A stretch of 64,000 nucleotides of DNA from Dictyobacter formicarum. GTDB taxonomy: Bacteria > Chloroflexota > Ktedonobacteria > Ktedonobacterales > Ktedonobacteraceae. Below the pieces are notes generated by a model, which saw nothing but the letters and a program-made list of their open reading frames with translations, did no database searches and was not told the DNA's origin. A program made the translations under genes and the position numbers. This document shows, piece after piece, positions 1 to 7,091 of the stretch. The stretch is from positions 1 to 64,000 of the forward strand of contig NZ_BNJJ01000021.1 in the NCBI RefSeq assembly GCF_016587435.1. Direction: 5' to 3'. Position 1 is the stretch's first letter. Each line of letters starts with the position of its first letter.

Positions 1-73
1 AAACAACAACTGCAACTCGAAGGTCCAGGTACTCAACACAAGCAAATTAAAGGGCCAGCTACTGAAATGTAGT

Positions 74-430
74 CTAGCCCTTCTTCTGCTCTTTTTCCTT
101 ACGTGCCTTATCTCTATAGTAAGATTTCGGCTTTGGACGACGCTCTGTATCTATATATGCAGCCGGGGCAGCATCCTCGCGCGCCGCGATTTCGGTTTCG
201 TCGCGCTCACTAATTAGCTCCTGCAGATCATTATAGACATTATAGTTATCCAGCGTTTCAGGCATGCGCAACATGTGACGCAAAACTTGTACTTGAGAAA
301 TACTCGTTCGGTCATTTCTAGCAGCTTCAGCCTTCTTCAACAATTTCTCAACCAGGTCCATGCTATCATCATGCGCCCCAATACCTTCGAGCCGCTCTCT
401 TACTACCAATAACTGCTCATATAAGTTCAT
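74..430 (-). CDS. Hypothetical protein, 118 aa
   Basis: I do not recognise this protein. It is a small, charged, mostly helical protein. The N-terminal half contains heptad-like leucines (the MNLYEQLLVV start, then LVEKLLKKAEA). The C-terminal tail is basic and Lys/Arg-rich and ends EKEQKKG, so it could bind nucleic acid or be disordered. I chose the ATG at 430 because a GAGGGGAG ribosome site lies about 8 nt upstream; a reading-frame extension to 463 has no such site. No cysteine cluster, signal peptide or membrane segment is visible. Its neighbour upstream is a structured palindrome, so it is probably transcribed alone. Confidence is good that it is a gene, low for any function. Confidence 0.6.
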   Translation of the reverse strand: MNLYEQLLVVRERLEGIGAHDDSMDLVEKLLKKAEAARNDRTSISQVQVLRHMLRMPETLDNYNVYNDLQELISERDETEIAAREDAAPAAYIDTERRPKPKSYYRDKARKEKEQKKG

Positions 431-538
431 GTTGACACTCCCCTCAAAAATGGCAGACCTCAAAAAATCCGCATAGGATTATGGTAACATAGAGCATAAA
501 ACCCGTCAAATTAAAGGGACAAAAGGCAACACACAAAA

Positions 539-666
539 CATAGGTTCGGAGCTCGCTTCCGATTGTCGTTCCTCGGCCGGCGGAGGGCAATAATCGGAGA
601 CACGACCATGCCTCCGATTGTTATTTCTCGGCAGAGAGATAATCGGAGGCAAGCTCCGAACCTATG
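539..666. repeat. Nested palindrome: two hairpins inside an outer inverted repeat
   Basis: A perfect 15-bp outer inverted repeat (539-553 with 652-666, CATAGGTTCGGAGCT and its complement) continues imperfectly inward. It encloses two successive internal hairpins, about 557-599 and 613-646. Both internal hairpins use the same arm, TCCGATT / AATCGGA, with different loops. The whole can fold as a three-way cloverleaf in RNA or a cruciform in DNA. It sits just beyond the 3' end of the molybdopterin oxidoreductase gene. It could be a terminator, a small mobile repeat (MITE-like) or a structured RNA; the sequence alone does not decide. Confidence 0.75.
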
Positions 667-669
667 GGG

Positions 670-2853
670 TTATTGTTGGACGAAGACGCCGAGGGCTTCG
701 TTTGGGGCGGAGGTGGCGGTTTCGTCTGTCTCTACCGCTTGTACGGAGACAAGATTGGTATAGAAGGTGCTACCACCGTTGAAGTCGGCCAGCCGATCAG
801 AAGTGGTCCAGTTGACGTTGCGCTGATCTGGACTAAACTTTGGCCACCAGACGGACGTGGTGGCCAGCACGCCGGGGCGCACATCCTCCGATACTTCGGC
901 CACCAGGTGGCACCAGCCACGTTCATTGCTGACCCGCACCAGTTGCCCGCTGCGGATACCGCGTACCCTGGCGTCTTCAGCATGGATACGCAGGGTAGGT
1001 GTGCGCTCCTTAGAGATCAGGGTCTGCTGATTCCCAAAGGTTGAGCTGATAAAGTGGTGGGCTGCCGGACAGAGCAGGGGCAGTAGCTCATCCCTGGTCG
1101 CGAGCCGCGATGAATCCCGGCGCGCCTCGACCTCCGGTACCCAATCGGGAACGGGATCATAGCCTTTGGCGATTGCCTGCTCCGAATAGAACTCGACTTT
1201 CTTCGAAGGGGTGCGGAACACACCATCCTGGAACGGTACGCGCTCATGCTCAGGAATGGCCAGCGGAATCGAGCCTTCAGTTTGAAAGCGCTCCAGCGTC
1301 AGACCTTGCAGGGTAGGTTGTTGTGCAGCGGTCGCCGCCAACACCTCCTGGATCACGGACTCGGCATCCTGATGCAGCCAGGGCTCCTCAAAACCCATGG
1401 CAGTCGACAGCGCACGCATCACATCCCAGTTACTGCGCGCCTCACCCAGCGGCTCAATGGCGGGCGTATTATATTGCAGGGACAGGTGCCCATACGGCTT
1501 GTGGAGGTCTACCTGCTCCAGCTGGCTGGTCGCCGGCAGAATAATATCGGCATAGCGCGCCGTATCGGTCTCAAACAACTCGTGAACTACCGTAAAGAGG
1601 TCCTCGCGCTGCAGGCCCTCAACCACTTTGCTAGAGTTAGGAGTTGATGCTGCGGGATTGGCATTGTAGACATATAAAGAGTAGATTGGGGGATCGGCCT
1701 CGCCGGTCAGAATCGCGCCCAGGCGGTTCATATTCAGGCTACGAGTCGGTGGTGGGCAGGCCGCCTCGTGGCTATGGCCAACGGCCGCCTTATTCCACTT
1801 CAACCAATCGCTAGTACTATACATCAGGCCTCCACCCCTCACACCATATTGTCCCACCACAGCCGGCAGGCACACCAGAGTGCGCACCGTCTGACCGCCA
1901 TTGGTATGTCGATTGATGCCATCAGAGATACGCAACAAGGCCGGGCTGGTCGTGGCATAGGCACGGGCCAGATCCACGATCGTCTCGCGAGCCAGGCCAG
2001 TGATAGTCGCCCCACGCTCAGGCGGATACTGCATAATGCGCTCCCGCAACTGCTCCCAGCCAACGCTATGCTGCTCAATCCACGCGGCATCATGCAGGCC
2101 TTCGGTTACCATCACATGCATCATCGAAAGGGCCAGGGCCGCATCCGTACCAGGCAAAGGCTGAATATGCTGATCCGCCGAGCGGGCAGTCAGGGTACGA
2201 ATAGGATCAATGACCACGATGCGCGTGCCGTTGCGCTGCGCCTCGCGCAGAAAAGGCATCACATGAGGAGCAGTGCTGGCGGGATTGCTGCCCCAGATCA
2301 AGATCAATTTACTGTGGATTAGATCCTCGGGAGCCGGGGCCAGGCGTCCCCCCACCGTCAGCATAACGGCCTCTTCAGCAGCATAGCCACAGATAGAGCG
2401 CACAAGCTGGCAGGCACCCAGGCGATTCCAGAAACGGCTATCGGTCACACCCCCCTGCACCAGGCCCAGCGTCCCCGCATAGCTATAGGGTAAAATACAT
2501 TCCGCACCATGCTGCGCGCTGATCTGCTGCCAGCGCTCGGCGATCTCAGCGATCGCTTCATCCCAGGAAATACGACTAAACTGGCCACTCCCCTTGGGAC
2601 CACTGCGGCGCAAAGGATACAGCACACGCTCTGGATGATAGACGCGCTCCAGGTAGCGGTTGACCTTGGCGCATAGCCAACCACGTGTCACAGGATGGTT
2701 GGAGCGTCCGCGCACACTCACAGCGCGCCCATGCTCATCCACATGTGTCTCGAGCGCACATGTATCAGGACAATCGTGGGGGCAGGCGCCATACACCACA
2801 CGTAGATTTGTATTGCGACGTCCGTCGTTTTGGATGGGCGGTTTCAACGACAT
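670..2853 (-). CDS. Molybdopterin-dependent oxidoreductase, bis-MGD/4Fe-4S type
   Basis: This is a member of the DMSO reductase / formate dehydrogenase superfamily (COG0243), 727 aa. The N-terminus has the 4Fe-4S ligand set C24-x3-C28-x3-C32-x28-C61 (GACPHDCPDTC ... GWLCAKV). It is followed by the molybdopterin domain (IWGSNPASTAPHVMPFL, VVIDPIRTLTA) and, after about residue 590, a C-terminal dinucleotide-binding barrel (RIHAEDARVRGIRSGQLVRV). No twin-arginine signal is visible, so it is probably cytoplasmic. The substrate cannot be read from sequence; candidates are formate, polysulfide or an organic N/S-oxide. No electron-transfer subunit lies beside it. The ATG at 2853 has AGGATA upstream. 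The gene is GC-rich and looks native. Confidence 0.85.
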   Translation of the reverse strand: MSLKPPIQNDGRRNTNLRVVYGACPHDCPDTCALETHVDEHGRAVSVRGRSNHPVTRGWLCAKVNRYLERVYHPERVLYPLRRSGPKGSGQFSRISWDEAIAEIAERWQQISAQHGAECILPYSYAGTLGLVQGGVTDSRFWNRLGACQLVRSICGYAAEEAVMLTVGGRLAPAPEDLIHSKLILIWGSNPASTAPHVMPFLREAQRNGTRIVVIDPIRTLTARSADQHIQPLPGTDAALALSMMHVMVTEGLHDAAWIEQHSVGWEQLRERIMQYPPERGATITGLARETIVDLARAYATTSPALLRISDGINRHTNGGQTVRTLVCLPAVVGQYGVRGGGLMYSTSDWLKWNKAAVGHSHEAACPPPTRSLNMNRLGAILTGEADPPIYSLYVYNANPAASTPNSSKVVEGLQREDLFTVVHELFETDTARYADIILPATSQLEQVDLHKPYGHLSLQYNTPAIEPLGEARSNWDVMRALSTAMGFEEPWLHQDAESVIQEVLAATAAQQPTLQGLTLERFQTEGSIPLAIPEHERVPFQDGVFRTPSKKVEFYSEQAIAKGYDPVPDWVPEVEARRDSSRLATRDELLPLLCPAAHHFISSTFGNQQTLISKERTPTLRIHAEDARVRGIRSGQLVRVSNERGWCHLVAEVSEDVRPGVLATTSVWWPKFSPDQRNVNWTTSDRLADFNGGSTFYTNLVSVQAVETDETATSAPNEALGVFVQQ

Positions 2854-2878
2854 AGATCCGGTATCCTTTCAAACAACC

Positions 2879-2973
2879 GTAGGCGCGGCCCTTGCGGGCG
2901 CTTCCAACCTCGCCTCACGCGTAGGTGCGCCCCTTGCGGGCGCTTCCAACCTCGCCGCACGCGTAGGTGCGCT
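2879..2973. repeat. 42-bp tandem repeat, about 2.3 copies
   Basis: Two nearly identical 42-bp units (2879-2920 and 2921-2962) and the first 11 bp of a third lie between the DinG-like gene and the molybdopterin gene. Each unit begins GTAGG(C/T)GCG and holds the self-complementary CCCTTGCGGGCGC core. The copies differ at only a few positions, suggesting recent duplication. They overlap the upstream region of the molybdopterin oxidoreductase gene, so they may affect its expression. They could also be part of a dispersed GC-rich repeat family of this genome. Confidence 0.8.
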
Positions 2974-2987
2974 CGGCGCATAAATCA

Positions 2988-5900
2988 TCAAGGGCAATCT
3001 GTTTCCCAGACCCCCTCGCCAGTCAACCAATCCAGTATAGCATCAGGCATCAACGAGACCGCAGCATGGCGCTGTGAACAGCGAGGCAGGCTATGTAAGA
3101 CCGTCGATCCATACTCTTTTGAAGTCACGCGCCGGTCGAACAGGACCACTGCGTTACGCTTACCTTCGCCCCACATAAAGCGATCGATTGCCCGATTCAC
3201 CCGCAATGTAGCCATAGGCACAGTCAGCTGGCGCAACTGATCAGAATATTGTTCCGCCCGCGCCGCGATTGGTGGATCATTCAACACCGGCATAGGCAAG
3301 CGGGCAATGAAAAGACAGGCAGGGGAACGCACAATCTCATCGGCATTATCCCAGAAGCTTCCCGTTCCCAGGATCACCACCCGCTCCTGCGACTGGAAGA
3401 CCTGCCACAGTTGGCGCGGCGAGCCATCGGCCCCCTGTCCCAGGACGAGGATGTTGCGCGCCTCCAGGATAGGCTTGATGGCGGTATAGGTACTGCGCAG
3501 GGCAGCATGGGAAGTAAAGAGGGCCACCACCTGTCCCTCCAGGGCCGTAGCAAGATTCACCAGGGCTTCATCCAGATGGCGCTGATATTGTGGAGCATTG
3601 GGCTCGGGCACATCGTTCGGCAGGTACAGCAGCGTCTGTTCTTGATGTTCAGACACGGCCGAGCACACAGCCACGGAATCCTGATCAAGACCCAGGCGCT
3701 GACGAGCAAAGGAAAACGAACCGTCCACCGAAAAGGCCGTACCCGCGAAAATAGTGCTGGCACGCTCCTTGAGCAGCAATTGCTTCAGCATACCAGATGT
3801 ATGGATAAGCTGTGAATATAAGATCGGGGCAGGCTCAATAGAAATCGCACTGGAGCCGGGCTCCGAGACCTTTCTGGCTCCATGCTGCTGGGCCGCCGTG
3901 GGAGGTGCTGGCGGCATACGCAGCCAGTAGACAGAGTCGCTCTCGTCCAGGGATATCGCCTGCTGCACCATCTGCAGGTACTCGGTCAGCTGATAAGCGG
4001 CTGCCACCAGCTCGGAGGCCACCGAAGTATCCTCTCCGCTTCCCTGATCCTGACGGCGGCGATTATTCTGTTTGGAGAGGATGCGCCTCTCAGCATCATT
4101 GGCCAGCTCGATTACCGAGCGTAAGCGCTGCGACGCCTGCTGCCAGGCCTGCTCCACCTCATTCCAGACGCTCAGCTGGCGCATATGGCTTGTCAGGCGC
4201 AACGGCTGATCCACACGTTCATGGCCACGCCCATGGGCGCGATGCGCGCCATCCGAGCGCCCCTTGTCGCGTCCATTCTGCTGTGCGGCCTCATCGACCA
4301 GGCTGGTAAAAGCCAGGAACAGGCGGCCCACCGCCATACGCGCCTGGCGCAGCACCTGAAACCACTGCAGCAGCCGCTGGTCCAGCTCAGATTTAGGAAC
4401 TGTCGGCGTCGTAGATAGGCCACCAGGTCCATTATCGCGCAGCGAAGGAGCCGCCAGAGCCAGCAGACCTTGATAGCGGCCATCCGCCAGCTCAGCACCA
4501 ATGGTATTCAGCACCCGCAGCACCTGGAGTTGATCGAACTCAGAGCCACCCCAGCGAATATTCTCCTCCTCGATCAGATCGGCATCCAGAATCAAGCGCC
4601 GATCAATGGAAGCCAGCAACGGCTGCTTCAGTGAAAGATCATCAAACAGGCCAGCATGCGTTGTCACCACGATGCGGGCCTCCCGCACTCGCTCTTCGGC
4701 CAGGCTCACAAAACAGTATCCCTTACGGCGATACGTACAGCGCTGATACGTTTTCTCAAAGCGTTCATCGACCGACCGCTTCTGCTCAAAGCCAGAGGAA
4801 ATGCGATCCCAGGCCGTAATTTCTTGCTGCAGCAGCGTCAGCTCGCTACGATCACCTTGCAGGGTTTCATGCGTCCACAGGCGCAACTTGGCCAATCCAC
4901 GTGCCTGCTCGGCCGTTAGCTCTCCACTGGTGCGCCTCATCGCGGCCCCGAACCAGCGATGGGTGCATAAATATCCTCCATGTTCCGCCAGGTAAGCAAC
5001 CGAAAGATCGGATCTCATCTTCTGTTGCAACAGGGGTAGGGTCGTATCGATCAGGCGCCGCGCGCTCTGCTGATTGGCGCAGGCAATAACGAGACGGCGC
5101 GGACCCGCCTGCGGCTCATCTTCAGAGGAAGGATTCTCGGCCAGCCACTCCAGAACCGCGAGCAGGGCAGCTGTATAATCATGGCCTCCTAACGTCAGCT
5201 CCAGCAGCAGCGGATCACGCTGCTCCAACGAAGTAAGGATAGCCTGCCGGGCAACCTCATTACCGCGCACGAGCGGTGTCTCAGCGGGTACATCAGCGAC
5301 CGGCGCCACGGCGGCAGCGGGCCCGTGAGAAGAAGGCCCCGCATCCTGCTGGCGTCCAACCGCAAAAGAGAGCACACGCGGATCCATTCCCAGCTGAGAG
5401 GCGAAACGATCACCCAGGCTACCGCGTGAGAGCCTGCCCATCACGCCCTCACGCTCCTGCCGATCGCGCAACTCCTGGCGAAAAAAATGCAGCAGCGGCC
5501 ACGAGCGCGGCGCATCCAGATTAGCCAGATCATTCAACACATCCAGGTCCACAGCCTGCAGGCGCTGATGCAAGGCATTGAAAACCTCCATCGCCAGCAC
5601 GGTATCAACCATCGCGCGATGTCGATCGTGCGGCACGCGCACCCCAAGAGCTTCGGCCACCTGGCCCAGATTATAGCTGACCAGTGACGGCAAAAGTACA
5701 GTTGCCAGTTCAAAAGTATCGATAAGCGGATTAGAACGCGCAATGCCCCGCATACGCAGAAAGCCAGCATCAAATGGAATGCTATGTCCTACAATGGGGA
5801 AATCGCCGAGGAAATGCTGCAATTTGTTTGCCACAGCAGAAAAAGGAGGAGCGCCGATCAGATGTTCAGGCTTGATACCGGTTAAACGTTGTACCCGGTA

Positions 5901-6059
5901 AGGAATCGAACGACCAGGGGCCACAAATGTTTCTAATGTATCAATTATTTCGGTCCCCTGAAACTTCACGGCGGCAATCTCAAGAATTGCATCTTGCTCG
6001 GGATGTAAGCCAGTCGTTTCTAGATCAAGGGCAACACGAATGGCAGATCGTTTCGCCAT
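2988..6059 (-). CDS. DnaQ-like 3'-5' exonuclease fused to DinG-like domain (degenerate helicase motifs)
   Basis: The N-terminal 160 residues form a complete DEDDh exonuclease: D12 and E14 in LDLETTG, D97 in GHSIPFDAGF, and the H147-x4-D152 pair in HRAMVD. The rest (to 1023 aa) has the length and order of a DinG/XPD-like helicase. A recognisable cysteine-bearing CTYRRKGYCFV segment, a VVTTHAGLF motif and a VVILGTGSFWDNAD motif are all present. The expected Walker A (GxGKT) appears as LTLGGHDYT, DEAH appears as LDADL, and the arginine-finger motif (QGxGRxIR) appears as RVNRAIDRFM. So the exonuclease looks active while ATP hydrolysis is doubtful. The likely role is DNA repair or processing. The ATG at 6059 follows the usual MAKRSAIRVALDLETTG start. 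Confidence 0.8.
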   Translation of the reverse strand: MAKRSAIRVALDLETTGLHPEQDAILEIAAVKFQGTEIIDTLETFVAPGRSIPYRVQRLTGIKPEHLIGAPPFSAVANKLQHFLGDFPIVGHSIPFDAGFLRMRGIARSNPLIDTFELATVLLPSLVSYNLGQVAEALGVRVPHDRHRAMVDTVLAMEVFNALHQRLQAVDLDVLNDLANLDAPRSWPLLHFFRQELRDRQEREGVMGRLSRGSLGDRFASQLGMDPRVLSFAVGRQQDAGPSSHGPAAAVAPVADVPAETPLVRGNEVARQAILTSLEQRDPLLLELTLGGHDYTAALLAVLEWLAENPSSEDEPQAGPRRLVIACANQQSARRLIDTTLPLLQQKMRSDLSVAYLAEHGGYLCTHRWFGAAMRRTSGELTAEQARGLAKLRLWTHETLQGDRSELTLLQQEITAWDRISSGFEQKRSVDERFEKTYQRCTYRRKGYCFVSLAEERVREARIVVTTHAGLFDDLSLKQPLLASIDRRLILDADLIEEENIRWGGSEFDQLQVLRVLNTIGAELADGRYQGLLALAAPSLRDNGPGGLSTTPTVPKSELDQRLLQWFQVLRQARMAVGRLFLAFTSLVDEAAQQNGRDKGRSDGAHRAHGRGHERVDQPLRLTSHMRQLSVWNEVEQAWQQASQRLRSVIELANDAERRILSKQNNRRRQDQGSGEDTSVASELVAAAYQLTEYLQMVQQAISLDESDSVYWLRMPPAPPTAAQQHGARKVSEPGSSAISIEPAPILYSQLIHTSGMLKQLLLKERASTIFAGTAFSVDGSFSFARQRLGLDQDSVAVCSAVSEHQEQTLLYLPNDVPEPNAPQYQRHLDEALVNLATALEGQVVALFTSHAALRSTYTAIKPILEARNILVLGQGADGSPRQLWQVFQSQERVVILGTGSFWDNADEIVRSPACLFIARLPMPVLNDPPIAARAEQYSDQLRQLTVPMATLRVNRAIDRFMWGEGKRNAVVLFDRRVTSKEYGSTVLHSLPRCSQRHAAVSLMPDAILDWLTGEGVWETDCP

Positions 6060-6115
6060 AGATTATCTGTCCTCACGTCTCTCTCGACTACTTTCAACAA
6101 ACGTCATCCCCGGCA

Positions 6116-6730
6116 CTATTTGGGAGAGGAGGGGGATGGTGGCCAGTGTTCGAGCAGGGCCCGAGCTTTCAGAGCGGCCTGCCCACGATGGCTGATTCTA
6201 TTTTTATGCTCTGGCGCAATTTCGGCGGTTGTCTTTCCTAATTCAGGAACCAGGAAGATAGGATCATAGCCAAAGCCATTCGTACCACGAGGGGGGTCAG
6301 TAATGAGACCTTCGATCGACCCTTCAACACTCTGATGATAGCCCGAAGGTTCAGCGATGGCAATCACACATTTAAAGCGAGCTGTACGCTTCTCCGGTGG
6401 CACACCATGCAAGCGATCAAAGAGAATAGGAAAACGTTCCTCGTAAGGGGTATCCACGCCAGCAAAACGTGCTGAGTACACACCTGGCGCCCCTCCAAGT
6501 GCATCGATTTCTAAACCAGAGTCATCAGCGAGAGAGAGTTTCCCCGAAGCACGCGCGTATGCCAGGGCCTTTAATTCTGCATTTTCTTGAAAAGTCGTTC
6601 CGGTTTCCTCAACATCAAAATCGAGTTGAAGATCGTTGAGCGAAAGCAATTGATACGGTAGGTTCGCAAAGATTGCTTGATACTCTTCCAACTTATGACG
6701 ATTAGTGGTTGCTACCAATAGGTCGCGCAT
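6116..6730 (-). CDS. rdgB: XTP/dITP diphosphatase (non-canonical purine NTP pyrophosphatase)
   Basis: A HAM1/RdgB family house-cleaning enzyme that hydrolyses dITP, ITP and XTP to monophosphates and so keeps deaminated purines out of DNA. The signature N-terminus LLVATTNRHKLEEY carries the family's Asn and Lys. The metal/substrate block SLADDSGLEIDALGGAPGVYSARF and the closing SHRGQAALKA are typical. At 204 aa it has normal length. The ATG at 6730 is chosen because GGAG lies 8 nt upstream; the longer reading from 6742 would need a TTG without a ribosome site. It follows the DinG-like gene on the same strand, 56 bp apart and probably in the same transcript. Confidence 0.93.
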   Translation of the reverse strand: MRDLLVATTNRHKLEEYQAIFANLPYQLLSLNDLQLDFDVEETGTTFQENAELKALAYARASGKLSLADDSGLEIDALGGAPGVYSARFAGVDTPYEERFPILFDRLHGVPPEKRTARFKCVIAIAEPSGYHQSVEGSIEGLITDPPRGTNGFGYDPIFLVPELGKTTAEIAPEHKNRISHRGQAALKARALLEHWPPSPSSPK

Positions 6731-6839
6731 ATAAGACTCCAAACTAGGCGGAACCGAAACATTGGAAACATTCTACCATATGATAGTAGAGTTGTCGAGG
6801 CAAAAAATTTAGGAAGCGGAAAATCCTGTGCAAAAATGC

Positions 6840-6868
6840 TTGACATAGTACGGGTTTACATGTATAAT
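6840..6868 (+). promoter_or_regulatory. Consensus sigma-70 promoter for tRNA-Thr
   Basis: TTGACA at 6840-6845 and TATAAT at 6863-6868, separated by exactly 17 bp: a perfect match to both housekeeping boxes. Transcription would start near 6875, giving a 5' leader of about 59 nt before the tRNA at 6934. The promoter lies on the opposite strand from rdgB, which it diverges from. Confidence 0.9.
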
Positions 6869-6933
6869 CCGCAGTGTTAAGAGAATAAACCGCAAGGCTC
6901 CTCGCAGGGTCTGGTTCTCAATAACAATACCCA

Positions 6934-7005
6934 GCCGATGTAGCTCAGGGGTAGAGCAACGCTTTCGTAAAGCGTCGGTCGTCGGTTCAAATCCGACCAT
7001 CGGCT
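6934..7005 (+). tRNA. tRNA-Thr (anticodon CGU)
   Basis: A complete cloverleaf can be drawn: acceptor stem GCCGATG / CATCGGC, D-arm with AGCTCAGGGGTAGAGC, anticodon stem ACGCT / AGCGT with loop TTCGTAA (anticodon CGT in DNA, reading ACG Thr codons), and T-arm GTCGG-TTCAAAT-CCGAC. CCA is not encoded. It is followed at once by a run of eight T. No integrase or att duplicate is visible next to it, so it does not look like an occupied insertion site in this window. Confidence 0.95.
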
Positions 7006-7020
7006 CTTTTTTTTGTCCAA

Positions 7021-7061
7021 GACCACCATAAAGCCGCTTCTAGTGAGGCTTTATGGTGGTC
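7021..7061. terminator. 15-bp perfect hairpin between tRNA-Thr and the sensor kinase
   Basis: A perfect 15-bp stem (7021-7035 with 7047-7061) and an 11-nt loop lie between the tRNA and the 3' end of the convergent histidine kinase gene. It is not itself followed by a T-run in either direction, but the tRNA's own T8 tract lies just before it. The likely role is a bidirectional transcription barrier. Confidence 0.6.
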
Positions 7062-7091
7062 TTATGGCAAACCAGGATCACGTAGAACTGC

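Noticed and set aside
664..1044. Open frame antisense to the molybdopterin gene
   Set aside because: Overlaps the conserved C-terminus of the molybdopterin gene, has no ribosome site, and its protein shows no known pattern.
6934..7005. tRNA-Thr as the integration site of the element at 46-64 kb
   Set aside because: It lies 40 kb from the element's left side and no duplicated tRNA end or integrase is next to it.
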